Positions 10,510 to 23,106 of a stretch of 64,000 bases of DNA are shown piece by piece (within the stretch, counting starts at the first letter, position 1; the number at the start of each line of letters is the position of its first letter). This stretch comes from Chrysemys picta bellii (Eukaryota > Chordata > Testudines > Emydidae), in NCBI RefSeq assembly GCF_011386835.1, contig NC_088791.1:129122943-129186942 (forward strand), written 5' to 3'. The translations under genes and the position numbers were made by a program. A model generated the notes under the pieces. That model was not told the origin of the DNA. It ran no database searches and was given only the letters and a program-made list of their open reading frames with translations.

Positions 10510-11030
10510 AAAGTTAAGGAGGAATAAAAATGGGTGATTTCAACTACCCACATATAAACTGGTCATATGGTTCAGAGCTCGTGGAACAGCTACTTCCAGA
10601 GCACACAAGAGGAGAAGTTACTCTGGATTTAATCCTAAATCCAACATCCATTTCAGCTCAATGTGCAGCCATGCTCATAAAAGCAAATAAAGTGTTAGGA
10701 TGTTTAAAGAATGTGGAAAAAATAATGAAAAAAAACCTATAATGCCATTCATTATATAACTAAATGGTAAACCTTCACCTGGAATACTGTATTCTGTTCT
10801 GGTCAACCCACCTCAAAAAAGATATAGGAATAACAAAGAGTTCAGAATCAGAGACAGATTTTTTCACATGAAGGAAGCTTGAAAAATTAGGATGTGGCAG
10901 TTTAGAGGGGAGAGGATTAGTAGTTATTCCACAATTTTTCATTAGAGCAATTCTAGCACTTTTGTTTAAAGTATCTAGTCGTGGCCATTGCTGGAGACTG
11001 GATAATGACCACAGGTCTAACCTAATACTT
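10510..11030 (+). mobile_element. CR1-type LINE, internally deleted
   Basis: A frame at 10530-10742 starts MGDFNYPHINW, the GDFN block of a CR1-family apurinic endonuclease, then PEHTRGEVTLDLIL. It passes directly into AAMLIKANKVLGCLKN, which belongs near the RT C-terminus. Further on, EYCILFW-like and HLKKDIG words and a degraded 3' end (TGGCCATTGCTGGAGACTGGATAATG) follow. The middle of the RT is missing, so this is a rearranged remnant. Confidence 0.6.
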
Positions 11031-11216
11031 CACTTCTCAACTACTATGAAACAAGAAATACAAGAAGTGTACAGGGCAAAATAGTAGGCTCTGAGCTTAT
11101 GTTCCAATCAGTTACTCAGGTGCAAGTCTATTAAAGGCAGTGGGTATGCATAGGCAGAGGTGAAAGTGGGTTGGTACTTACTATCACACCTGTGCATAGG
11201 TGTCTCTGAGGGTATA

Positions 11217-11445
11217 CAGGTCTGTCGCATCTTACGCGCATTTAACATGCGCGATTTCAGCTTTACGCGGTCGGCAAAAACCAAAACAAAAAACAACAAA
11301 AAGAGAAAAATAACAATTTTAATACTGTACCTGTAGTGTGGGCAATTCCGCCCGCCATTCAACTCAATGTAATTTTGACTATACGCGGTTTTCGCTTTAT
11401 GCGCTAACCGCGGAACGGAACCCCGCGTAAGATGAGACTTGCCTG
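11217..11445. mobile_element. Tigger/pogo-like MITE, copy 1
   Basis: The 229-bp element begins CAGGTCTGTCGCATCTTACG and ends with the degenerate inverse ATGAGACTTGCCTG. It sits between TA dinucleotides (11215-11216 and 11446-11447), the target site of Tc1/mariner-superfamily elements. CpG-rich words such as TACGCGG near both ends resemble Tigger termini. It has no transposase. A sister copy lies at 32237-32456. Confidence 0.8.
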
Positions 11446-12109
11446 TAATTCAAAGAGAATGGAGTTGCACAGATGTAGGTGAGGATCCAGTGTGGCCTGT
11501 TAAACTCCTTTATTATTGGTGATAATGTGCGAGAAGGAAAGAATCTAGTCTGACTTTTAGAGTCCAGGCAGAGTCTGCAAGACCTACACTTAGGAAAAAT
11601 TTTTTACAATCAATATCACAAAGCCTTTTGCTGTCTCAAAATTATTTTTAAAACAGTCAAATGGTATCATGTCTGCAAAGTTAGGCTGATGACAGGCAGT
11701 GTTCTTACTGCACATAGTGGGGTCTACAAGCAAGGAAGAGGGAAATTTTCACTGTCTTTTTGTTGTTGTTGTTTTTTAAAGCATCAACAACCTACCTGCA
11801 AGTATGTAAATCACAATGAAGTCTTACTGGTGGGACACCACACAAGAGTTCTTTGAGCACTAACCTACAGAAGATATTTTTAATAGGTGCCCCACTATAT
11901 TTTACATTTATTCTATATATACAAGTTATCAAAGATAACAAAATCTAGCACTTAATGTTTTTGCACCTAAGAGGCAACATTTGTATTTTAACTATATTTC
12001 CTCTTTTTGTTTTTTATTTTAAAACACTTTGAACGGTCCCACAAAAGTGACCCCCCCCTGCACTTAACAGCACTTTGTTTAAAATATATAATTTCTTTTT
12101 AAATGATCC

Positions 12110-12265
12110 ATTATTCTGGAAGTCAGAAGACCTGACTTATGTGTGGTTTTGGGAAAGTCACTTAACCTCTCTATGTCTGAGTTTCCTCTCAGCAATAAAA
12201 TGGACATAACGTGCCATTTTTCTGCCTGTGTTGTGAGACTTAATTCTTCACTGACTGAAAAAGTC
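12110..12265 (+). mobile_element. MIR-type SINE fragment
   Basis: GGGAAAGTCACTTAACCTCTCTATGTCTGAGTTTCCTC and AATAAAATGGACATAA follow the sense consensus of MIR. The tRNA-like head is missing or too diverged. Confidence 0.75.
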
Positions 12266-12564
12266 CATGAGAACCTGTAATGGGGTTTATATACCCCTAA
12301 CTAAGACTAAAGGGGAGATGGAGCAATGCTGGGCCAAGAACGCCCTGCTCCATAGCAGCTACAGAGCATGTTTGAAATGGAGGACCAGCTTAAAATTGGA
12401 GTCTGGCAGTCAAGCTGGGGAGAATGGAGAGGCTGTCGCAGGAAGAAAGCCAGATAGTACCTTCTGGGACAGAGGAATTCACAGGGGAAAGCCCGATCGG
12501 GCAGCCAGGCATCTGACCCTTTTCCTCTCCCCTTCTCTCTGACAAGGGGGAATAAATGGACATT

Positions 12565-12806
12565 GAGGGTATGTTTATGTTGCAATTAGACACCTGGTGC
12601 TGGCCCATGCCAGCCGACTCAGTCCCTCTGGGCTTAGGGCTGTTTAATTGCAGTGCAGATGTTGGGACTTGGGTGGGAGGGTCCCAGAGATAGGGGTGCA
12701 GCCCGAGCCTGAAAGTCTGCACTCCAATTAAACAGCCCCTTAACCCAAGCCCGAGTCAGACAGCATGGACCAGCCGTGGATGTCTAACTGCAGTGTAGAC
12801 ATAGTC
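12565..12806. mobile_element. Palindromic MITE with GTGTAGACAT ends, copy 1
   Basis: The left end GGGTATGTTTATGTTGCAATTAGAC and the right end GTCTAACTGCAGTGTAGACAT are inverted relatives. The interior repeats this, with GGGCTGTTTAATTGCAGTG and CAATTAAACAGCCCC as inverted partners. The terminal words resemble turtle Harbinger-type MITEs. The related copy is 22178-22443. Confidence 0.65.
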
Positions 12807-13349
12807 TGTCAGGACTTCTCAGTGTATGCGAATCACTGAGACTGTCTGAACACACGGAAGGAAGCAGAGGACTGTGACCACGCCCCAAATTGAAGAGAGC
12901 GAGGTGGGGGGTTGGAAGTGGCCCAGGGAGGCTGGTCTGGGGTGTCAGCTAAAGGGGATGGAAACACCCTTCACCCCTTGTGCCCTGGGCCAGAACCCAG
13001 TGGAGATTGAGGGCCTGAGTCCCCCTACCCTAGTCCAACTGTGAGCAACCCACAGCAGGACAGTAACTTGGCTGCCAGGCCACCAAATGGCCCGACAAGG
13101 CTCTCACACCCATTCAGGACCTTGGAGACCTGCTGGCCCTTAAGTGACCCTGCTACAGAGCCTCACATGAAAAGCTCCTCACTTTGGTAAGTTATATCAA
13201 TAGTAGAGCTTGCAGCATCCCCTCCCCTCATTTTAAAATATGGAATATCTACAAAACCTGAACACTGCCTCAAACCAAAATGAACTTGGAGGCCCTCCTT
13301 CAGCAAAGTATTTATGCACGTGCTAGAAGTGCTTTGCTGAATCAGTGTA

Positions 13350-14150
13350 CAGTAACTCCTTGCTTAAAGTCATCCCAGTTAACGTTGTTTCGTTGCTGAT
13401 CAATTAGAGAACATGCTTGTTTAAAGTTGTGCAATGCTCCCTTATAACCCTGTTTGGCAGCCTCCTGCTTTGTCCACTGCTTGCAGAAAGAGCAGCCCAT
13501 TGGAGTTAGTGGTGGAGGCTTGGAACCAGGGTGGACCGGCAGCCCCCCATCAGCTCCTCGCTCCCCTAAGTTCCCTGTGCAGCAGCCGCCCAGTTGCCGG
13601 GCAGTTCAGGTGTCCCTCCCCCCACTGCTGTGCTGCTCCTGCCGTCTGCCTTGGAGCTGCTCCCAGGAGCCTCCTGCTTGCTGTACGGGGGAGAGGGGGA
13701 AGAGGGGTGCCAATGTCAGGGTTTCCCCCTCCCCCTGCTCCTGCCACCCATCCTGTACCTTATCTCCACAGAGCAGTGGGGGGACACGACAGGGCTCAGG
13801 ATGGAGGGAGCTTGCTGGCAGCAGCTGCTGTCTCAACTTGCTGATCTACTTAAAAAGGCAATGTACTTAAAGTGGGGTCACCGTACTTAAAGGGGCAATG
13901 TATGTGTCTGTCTCCCTCACGCACACACACAGTGTGTGGCTCTGTCTCCCCTCTCTCCATTCGTGCTGCCTTATAGAGTGTGAGGCTGCATTAACAACAA
14001 TGTGTTAACCCTTGAGGGCTCAGCCGAGTGCTAGTTCATCATTTAGCAGTAAGGCATTCCCTGGGAAATATCCCACCCTCTGACTTCACCACTTCAACCA
14101 AGCTTCACAATCATCATTGCTGTGTACAGTATTAAATTGTTTAAAACTTG

Positions 14151-14198
<48 letters not shown>

Positions 14199-14453
14199 AT
14201 GGATGGATGGATGGATGGATGGATGGATGGATAGATGGATAGATGGATAGATAGGATAGATAGATATATATATATATATAGAGAGAGAGACTTTTGTCTG
14301 GTGAAAAAAATTTCCCTGGAACCTAACCCCCACTCCCCCCCCCCCCCCCCATTTACATTAATTTTTATGGGAAAATTGGATTCGCTTAACATCGTTTTGC
14401 TTAAAGTAGCATTTTCCAGGAACATAACTACAACGTTAAGCAAGGAGTTACTG
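13350..14453. mobile_element. Tigger-like DNA transposon, 1.1 kb, complete ends
   Basis: Terminal repeats CAGTAACTCCTTGCTTAA at the left and TTAAGCAAGGAGTTACTG at the right are inverse. They are flanked by TA on both sides (13348-13349 and 14454-14455). Subterminal AACGTTGTTTCG and ATCGTTTTGCTTAAAGT are characteristic of this Tigger-like family. The interior is a GC-rich block (13470-13830) and a compound microsatellite. There is no transposase frame. Confidence 0.8.
14153..14290. repeat. Compound microsatellite (GT)n(GGAT)n(GATA)n(TA)n(GA)n
   Basis: Successive simple repeats: GT at 14153-14197, GGAT at about 14198-14232, ATAG/GATA variants to about 14265, TA to 14280, and GA to 14290. It sits inside the Tigger-like element at 13350-14453. 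Confidence 0.95.
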
Positions 14454-16186
14454 TATGTATCTTATTTGTATAATATACCAGGGCCAGAATTAAGAAGCAA
14501 AGCAGTTTCAGATGTATCCTTCATCTGCATTTACTTCTAATATCTACAAGAGATATTGGTTCTGTCTAAATGTAATTATACACAAACGTGTGTGTTCAAC
14601 TTGGCAGGGAGTCAACTGTTCCTACTTCTCAATTTTCAGTGCTTTATTAAAAAGTGGGGGGTTGAACAAAAGCAATCAAGCTTGTCTATACATCAGTATT
14701 TCACAATATACAGACATAGGAGAAACAGAATTACTCAATTTTTTTTTTGAATGCTTGGAAAACAAAATTTCCTTGTTAGGGTACTGATGAAATAGAGGGT
14801 GTTGTCAGAGGAAAAATGTAGCTCTACAATTTCAGGATTAGAATGCAGAATGGAGCATTCTCCAGATGCCAAGCTTTTAATTCCCGGGTCATACACAATA
14901 AGGTCTTCTCTGTTCAAGACCTTTGTACCCCCAAAAAATCTTAATAGCTTCCATTTTCTGTTGCCCGATAAAGCTGTGTGCTGAAAGCATGTGTGTACTT
15001 ATGCTGAAAAGAAGCAAGATATAAAAGACGTTCCCCATTAATCATCAGGGTTAGGAAAAGTAATGCTAGGCATGATAAATAGAGTTGGGCATACAGAAAC
15101 ACTCCAAGTTAGAACTGCACTCAAAATCATTAGGATCAGTATGGGAAGTACACAGTCCTTGCTCAAAGCCCACCCCAGTAGGTGTATGTCTGTTTCCTCA
15201 CTGGATTTGAGAAGAATGGAGAAAAGGAAAGAGGATGGATAAAGGATAGCTGAAGCAAAAACACACTGAAAAATTGCAAGGAAACCAGCTGTATCAATGT
15301 GCTTCCTCTAAACACAAAGACACGCGCGCGCTATATCAATACAGGTTTTGTTGGCCATTTTAAATCCAGCCTGTGTCTTAAAACAGGTAGCATACGTGTC
15401 CAGAAGACGAATATTCACTTGAGCAGGAAAACATAAAACCAATTCAACAGAGCAGATCATACATTTTTAACCTCATAGCACGGCAGGAAAATGCTTTAAA
15501 CCTGTAGCAAGTCAATGAGAAATCTTCCCCACTGGTAAGCACAATAGCAGCCATCCATTTCAATAGAAGTTTATCAGCAGTGAAACCTGACCGAGATAAA
15601 TGAGGAAGCTTTTGAGCCACAGCCTGCTTCTGCCTGCTGCAGGCTGCCAGATAAAATAGGAACAAAAGCTCCCTGCTGCACCCCCTACCAGTCTCCATTA
15701 ACCCCTGCTGATGTTTTATTATCGTCTGGGGGCTCCAGAAAAGCGTAGCATGAATCAGTGCGTAAAAATAAATAATAAAGCACATATGTGGCACAAACAA
15801 ACCAGAAATCTGGCTTGCAGGAGACACTGACTTCTTTAGTGATGCAATAAGATTACTATTTGAGTAATGCCACACATTGAAAAACAAAAAAGCAAGCACT
15901 ATTTAATGATTTTATACGGAAAATCTACTTGTATACAATAATGCGTAAGCACACTGAAATGTCTCTCTCTCTTTGTCCATACACAAGGTCACTTATCAAG
16001 CCAGGAGCAGGCTGAGTTTTCCTGACTACCAGTTCCACGATTAGACCATGCATAAGGCCCTTCATTTTCAGTTTTTATTTTTTAAAGAACTTCACAGGAA
16101 CTTATCAGTATTTATTCTAAAAATTTAAAAATGGGTGAAAAATAATTAAAAATCAAAAATGAAGGGCAGTGGGCAAGGCAGGGCAG
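14454..16186. other. Intron 7 stretch without recognised elements
   Basis: No exon, RNA gene or clear transposon was recognised. A 151-codon open frame lies on the minus strand at 15444-15899. It has no motif I know and no splice context, and it could be chance. The 15450-15850 part is free of repeats and is a plausible candidate for conserved non-coding sequence. Confidence 0.4.
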
Positions 16187-16859
16187 TAGGGTAACCACCT
16201 TTTCAAAAGGCAAAAGCAGGACAGGCAGGTACCCTGCCCTCTGTGTGGTCCTGCTCCTCCTCTTCCTCCCAAGTCCCCACCCCCTGCCCCTTCTCTTTCC
16301 CTGAGGCCCTGCCTCCTGCTCCTTCTCTTCCCCTAAGACCCAGCCCCATGGCTAGGCTGGAAGCTGGAGCAGGGCCATGGTAAGAGCCACCTAGGGAGTC
16401 CAGGCTACTGTGGGGAACCTCAGACCCTCCATGTCCTGGAGCAGCCTCTGGCCTGTGTGCCCAGCCTCTGGGGTGTGCCGCCCTAGGGCAGGTGGAGAGT
16501 CTGGGACTCCAGGGCTCCCCACAACTGCCCAGACTCCCTGGGTGGTTCTTACTTGCCCGACTCTGGCTTTTGGCTTGGCAGAGACCTGGGGGGCGGGGGA
16601 GGAGAGAGGAGGGGGAGGAGCAGGGGGCAGGGCCCCATGGTGAGGGGGAACTAAGGCCCACCTCAGCCTCATCCCCATCTCCTCTCCCTCCCCCCACCCC
16701 ACCCCGCACCAGAAAGAGGCAGGCGTCATCCCTGAACCTCAGGCAGGTGCAGACCAGTGCTGCAGGGAATCCAGGACAAATGCTGTCCTAGTGTCATTGA
16801 GCTCAGGACCAGGACTTGGACTCTACATTTCATGCTTGTCAGGATGGGTGGTCACCCTA
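16187..16859. mobile_element. hAT-family MITE with TAGGGTNACCA ends, GC-rich
   Basis: The left end TAGGGTAACCACC and the right end GGTGGTCACCCTA are inverted repeats. An 8-bp target duplication flanks the 673-bp element: CAGGGCAG (16179-16186) and TAGGGCAG (16860-16867), one mismatch. The interior is GC-rich, and the long open frames there (to 168 codons) reflect composition. The same ends occur at 43215-43719 and near 40132 and 41861. Confidence 0.8.
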
Positions 16860-16867
16860 TAGGGCAG

Positions 16868-18147
16868 GAGGTATGCTTACTACTCACAGGGGTTGGGAGT
16901 ATTTGCGATGTAGCCTCGTCTCCTAGGATCTGACTTCCTGCCTTTCTCGCTCCCTAGCTGCACAGAGGAAGCAGACGGGACTCTGGCAGTTCAGCATGGC
17001 CAAGACAATGGTAGGCTACACCCTGGGAGTACTGACCCTCGCCCCCCTCCCGCCAGGCATGGCCCTCTCCTGAACCCAGTCTTTCAGAATGGCACCATCC
17101 ACTTCCTGGGGCCACGCTGAAGGATATGGGTCAGGACAGGGCTTGGTCCAGCAGGGAGCTCAGTACTCACAGAGTTTAACTGCAGGCTGGTAAACAGTGC
17201 GGAAGCGAGACGGGGAGGGAGGTGGGTCCCAGCAGCCGAAACCACATGCACAAAGTGCCATCCACTTCCCCTGCAGGACAGAGCCCTCCACTCTGCCCCT
17301 GGTCAATCAGTGTGATCCCAGGAAGCAGATGGGGCTGAACTGAAGGGCAGGGGCCAAGAGGGGGCTCTCTCTGGGAAGTGGACAGGATGCAGCCTTCCAC
17401 TCCCTCCCCCCCCCTGTGCCTGGCCCCGTCCACTTCCTCCACAAAAAATTCCTGGGTCCTGAAAAAGCTAAAATTGGGAAAAACCCGAATACTGACTTTT
17501 TCAAAATCCAGGAATTTTTTTTGGAGGAAAAAAAATCAATAAATACCAAAATCAACAGGCTACGCAACATCTCAATTTAAATTAATTTTTTTCTCTCCAA
17601 GGTTAAAGGATCAACTTCTACTAAGGCTACACAAAAAGTGAATTTTCTTTGTTTGTTTTTAAACAGCAGAGATCTAGTCATCTCCTTAGCACATGTACCA
17701 TTTTGGTAATAATGATATTTGGTATTCAGTTGTTTACAGTCTCAAAAGCTTGTACATTAGACACAACGAGAGACCAAATTTAGCCCAAAATTGAAATGTA
17801 TGAAAATTGGCCTACGGCAAATAGAAATGTTTCTTGTCCTCCCCCTTTCCTCATTTTGCTCTTCCCCATTTCTTTTTTAAATAAAAATTATAATGGAAAG
17901 AAATGAAAGGGGGAAGGAGAGAAACCTATTCCCCCTGCAAAATCTGAAACCCTAACAACATTGTGCTAAGCATATAAGAACTTGGAAATGAAATTGACTA
18001 GAAATATGTGAAAATGAGTATTTTAAAACGGTCTGAAATGAAAAAAAAAAAACCACACAAACAGTAAAATGCACATATGTTTACATAATTTTTTCCTAAT
18101 GTGTTATTACCAATGTAAGTAAGGAAATCTGTTTTTTTTAAACAACT
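16868..18147. other. Intron 7 stretch, unresolved
   Basis: 16868-17450 is GC-rich and may be part of another DNA transposon, but no matching ends were seen. 17580-18147 is AT-rich intron with nothing recognised. Confidence 0.4.
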
Positions 18148-18425
18148 AGGAACATAAGTACGGCCACACTGTGTCAGACCAAAGGTTCATCAAGCCCAGT
18201 ATCCTGTACTCTGCCAGTGACCAATGGCAGGTGCCCCAAAGGGAATAAACAGACAGGTTATCATCATGTGATCCATGCCCTGTCACCCAATCCAGCTTCT
18301 GGCAAACAGAGGCTAGGGACACCATTCCTGCCCACCCTGGCTAAAAGCCATCGATGGACCTATCTTCCGTGAATCTATCTAGCTCCCTTTTTTAAAGGTG
18401 TCCTTTTTAAACAAATCCTCCCAAT
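18148..18425 (-). mobile_element. CR1/L3-like LINE 3' region
   Basis: Starts AGGAACATAAGTACGGCC, then GTCAGACCAAAGGTTCATC, and later CTTCTGGCAAACAGAGGCTAGGG. This widespread reptile repeat is the reverse complement of a CR1/L3-type 3' region. It ends about 285 bp downstream of LRP6 exon 7 in transcript terms. Confidence 0.65.
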
Positions 18426-18461
18426 AGCAACTGATCCCCACTCCCCAAACCTATTACCTGG

Positions 18462-18605
18462 TTATTATTCCCCATTTATAGGTAGAGAAACTGAAGAAGA
18501 GTAGTGAAGTGACTTGTCCAAGGCCACAGAGGAAGTCACTTGGATACTTGGATTAGAATTAAGGAGTTCCTTATTCAGAGTAAATCCTCCACACCCATGC
18601 TGCCG
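18462..18605 (-). mobile_element. MIR-type SINE fragment
   Basis: TTATAGGTAGAGAAACTGAAG, then GTGACTTGTCCAAGGCCACAG, is the reverse-complement core of MIR. It lies in intron 7, just over 100 bp beyond the exon 7 donor. Confidence 0.8.
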
Positions 18606-18704
18606 CCTGAAGACCTTCATGGCAAATATATCAGTGTCTATATACAGAAAAATGGAAGTTGCTCTATTGTTTTAACTGTGTAGAATTAATTAAAAATGCA
18701 ATTA

Positions 18705-18917
<213 letters not shown>

Positions 18918-19966
18918 TTAAAACCAATGCTTTCAACCTTCATGCAGCTCATCTCTCATACCCCCAAACCAAAACTGTGTGATCAGAAGACATACAATAC
19001 AGACCAACGCATTTCTAGGACAAATGGACAGGATTTCTATCACTGAGGTGGTAAAATTCAACTTGTGCAATATGTCCTCAATGGTGCTGATATGTGTAAA
19101 TGCACTGGTCAGTTTAACAGAATTTCCATAACAATCCACTGCAATTTTCATAATTGTATAGCCATTTTTAATAAGCTTGAATTAATAGCCAATTCTACTT
19201 AGTTATTCAAATCTGGAAACATGGGCAAAGACCAGAAAGAAATAAAGAGGACCAGTAATTAATCAATAAGTGGAAGTAGTTTATTCATCCCCATTTGTTA
19301 ACTTTCAGATAATCCAGATTTTTTAATTTCAAGCAAAAAGAGTATATGTAATATTCACGTTCCACTATCTACATGCATGTACATATAGACATCAGTTCCT
19401 ATTTTACTAATTTTTTGTTTCTGTTTTATATTTGGGGACAGGGTTGACTTTTTTAAAATCTTTTTCAGCTTGAGATGTACAAACACAGTGTTAAACCAGA
19501 ACTGACACTAAGTTCTGATGTAATCTATTTAGTAATTTTGAGAAATTGCAAAACGAGAAACAGGAAAAAAATAGGAGGAAGAGGTTGAAAAAAAAAATGA
19601 ATTTTAGCTTTGGAAACGTAAGACCTCCTGCAAATCAAATGGAATTAAAGATCACTTGTTCTTAAATTTTCAAAGCAGTGTATGTACATCTGCATAGCCC
19701 AAATAATGTTACAGTTAGAAGTCAGATGAGTGAAAGTTTGAGTTAATATCATGATTAAAAAATTGGTATTATTTATACTCTTCAATATAAACAGGCCTGA
19801 ACCCCATTAGAAAGATCACTAGGGTTTATATTTTTTGTTTGCCTTTTAAAGAGACCATAGTGTATTTGGCATCAGCGTGCTACAATGAATCTCTGCCATT
19901 GTTAAAGGGTCCACATTACATTTCTGAACGATACAACTTTCTAAAACACTTATAAACAGTTCCTTA

Positions 19967-20404
<438 letters not shown>

Positions 20405-20437
20405 TCAAAAATCCCACATGATAAATATGTAGATTCT

Positions 20438-20529
20438 GAGCAAGATTCTCAGTTGGTGCAAATTAGTGTGGCCCCATTGACTTCAGTGGTACTATGCAGA
20501 TTGATTTGCACCACTTGAGAATCTGGCTC
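20438..20529. repeat. Inverted repeat upstream of exon 6 acceptor
   Basis: Two 26-bp arms (20438-20463 and 20504-20529) share GATTCTCA and TGGTGCAAAT in inverse orientation with about three differences. A 40-bp centre contains the self-complementary CCATTGACTTCAGTGG. In the LRP6 transcript the hairpin would lie 74-165 nt upstream of exon 6. It looks like a small palindromic MITE. Confidence 0.7.
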
Positions 20530-21703
20530 AAAATTCTTCAATGTGAATTTTGGATCCAATGCTGAATGATTCCCAGGACATTTAAAGTTCCTTTCTGTAG
20601 AAATGGACCATTAAAATCTGCATGACATTAAGAAAATTTTGATGAATACTGCTCTTTTGGTCCAACTAATACCTGTTTACTTTTAAGATTTTTTAAAGAT
20701 TGTTATCGATTTACATTTTCAAAGCTGTGGAAAATTAAGGGAGGGTCAGATAGTTATTTAATGACAGATGTTGAGATTCAAAAAATAAAAGCTTTATAAC
20801 TGTTACAATACAAATTGTCAACATCACGTCAAAATATACAAGGTAAAATATCCTTAAATCAAATTAATAAACTCTCAAGCAGCATTTTCCTTATTCTATC
20901 TGTAAATTTTAATTATCAATGGAAATACTTTTTCATCTGTGTGTGTGTACGGTGAAATCAATATTTACCGATATTTCTCAATAAAAATTGAATTCTTCCA
21001 AGACAGAGAGAGAGAGAGACACAGACAGACAGATTAAAAGAAAGCTCTGAAAGCAAATCGACAAGTCTGTTGTGACTATATTGGAACCACCAGTTGGCTA
21101 CCCTCTCCTAGATAAAATATCTGGTGGAAATAGGGAAAAACCTCTCATTAAAAAAAGTGTGTTTAAACAGTGAAATACCTATGAAACAAGAAGCTAATAT
21201 AAAACAATGAGAGTGACCTTCCTGTGAAAAATGTGTGTCAATCAACCTTGCTTGTTTAACACGGGGAAATGCATTATATTGCTGGGATTCACTCATATTA
21301 AGCCGGATGAACTCTTCATTAACACATCTAATGAAAGAAGTCTATATCAAGATGTGAAGACCACTACTACAAAGGCTTACAAAGTCATGCTGAAATAAAG
21401 TGTACTGATGCCTTTACAGTCTTTAGATTTACAGAGGGAAAAAAATCTGTTCATTTATGCTGTAGATGATATTTCCATAGAGCACAGCACAAGCTGTTTG
21501 TTCACCTAGTGGTGAATTTGTCATTGTATCTGAACAGATTTTTATTTTCAATTATAATTTATTTTGCAGGGTTTTAAATATTTTTTTTATCCTATGCCAA
21601 TAAATTTCATTTTTATTTAAGATAAATCACCTCACCCAATTTCAGTTAAGTTGGTGTATCTATTTGGTAAGGAGTCACTGGATGGGTTTAAGAGGATCAC
21701 AAG
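20530..21703. other. Intron 5 stretch without recognised elements
   Basis: AT-rich sequence with a short (AG)n/(ACAG)n run near 21005-21035. No exon or transposon end was recognised. Confidence 0.5.
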
Positions 21704-21911
21704 CAGGGCTGGCTTTAGGGGGTAGAAACCAGAGGAATTGCTTGGGGCCCCAGAAAGCCAATGTACATGTTGCAGTGTCTGAAGCCCAAAGCCCTGAGCT
21801 TAAGGTAGGGGGCTGCAAGTTTTTCTAGTTGGGGCTGGTGGGGGGGGTCACACTCCCCCCCCCCCCTTTAAGTCCAAAGAGGGTCGCCAGCACAAAATGG
21901 TTGAGAAACAC
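21704..21911. mobile_element. hAT-like terminal fragments
   Basis: The left end CAGGGCTGGCTTTAGGG resembles hAT ends seen at 7189. The right end GGTTGAGAAACACTG is the inverse of another hAT-like terminus (CAGTGTTTCTCAACC). A poly-C run lies between them. These are probably two different truncated elements. Confidence 0.45.
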
Positions 21912-22177
21912 TGCTAAAGAAGATGGTGATTTTGAACAAGTAAAGTATAGAACATTAATACAAGTGTTCTTTCCTAAGAATGGACTAAAAAGACCTGTGT
22001 TATTCTCCATCCTGAACCATCGCGTTCTCATACATTTTTCAGCTATTTAGCTAGTGAAAAACTCTTCTTTTATGCATTATCCAATGCAGGTTTTCCCCAT
22101 CCCGCAACTATATTTTTATGCATTCTTTAAACTTTAACATGCAACTTAAACAAAAGAAAAACATACCAGGGTTACAA

Positions 22178-22443
22178 GGGTATGCTACGCAGCAATTACA
22201 CACTTGCGGCTGGCCCATGTCAGCTGACTCAAGCTCGGGTTGTGAGGCTATAAAAGTGTAGTGTAGATGTCCGGGCACAGGCTGGTGCCCAGGTTATGGG
22301 ACCCTCCCCCGTCACAGGATCTGGAACACAGGCTCCAGCCTGAGCCCAAACATCTACACTGCAATTAAACAGCTCGAAAGCCTGAGCCCAAGTCAGCTGA
22401 CATAGGCCAGCTGCGAGTGTTTAATTGGTGTGTAGACAGACAC
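22178..22443. mobile_element. Palindromic MITE, copy 2
   Basis: The left end GGGTATGCTACGCAGCAATTACAC and the right end GTTTAATTGGTGTGTAGACAGAC are inverted relatives. Internal GCCTGAGCCCAAGTCAGCTGAC and GTCAGCTGACTCAAGCTCGGG pair as well. Same family as 12565-12806. Confidence 0.65.
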
Positions 22444-22778
22444 TAGGAGTCCCATGCTTACAAAAGTTCAAAAAAAGTAAGCAACCTTGTCACAGAAGTC
22501 TATTAACATACCAGATCCACAAAAATAAATAAATGAATAAATAAATAAAATCTTGATTCAATGTCAAGGTCAAAACATACTCACATTGAATCATCATATA
22601 TGCAGTAATAGATGCACAAGTAATCAATTTGCCACCAACTACCTCAACTATTCATAGTCAACTAACTAATGATTCTCCAATACATCCTCATCAGAATCTA
22701 CATCACCTTTTATCCAAGCTTCCTTTTGACCTAAATTGTAGAAATATGATTTTGGAATCACTGATTAATCTTTATCTT

Positions 22779-22800
22779 CATCATCATCATCATCATCATC
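22779..22800. repeat. (CAT)n microsatellite
   Basis: Seven consecutive CAT units in intron 5. Confidence 0.95.
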
Positions 22801-23106
22801 AACTGCAGTTAAAGTGGTAGGAATGCATTACCATCAGGTTTGCAGATGATCAAAAGAGGTCATATGAAGTATTTCAGACAGTAATTTTAATATGTAACTT
22901 TAAAAAAAAACTTTCTTGCACATGGCTGAAAGTTTCGAAGGACTACTGCCAGTTTGCCAGAAAGACTTCAGCTGAGTAAAGTACTGTCTGTGCTGAAATT
23001 CACCCTTAAAATTGACAAACTGACCACCTGATTGTTACCAAATAATCCATTTCAACACAGCATTAACAAAAGAAAACAAAAGAATTTTGTTTAGTCAAAC
23101 AGACTG

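Noticed and set aside
14094..14443. Frames with His/Thr and Ser/Ile/His repeats
   Set aside because: They are translations of the compound microsatellite at 14153-14290.
16203..16709. A 168-codon minus-strand frame
   Set aside because: It lies within a GC-rich hAT MITE with defined ends and has no recognisable domain.
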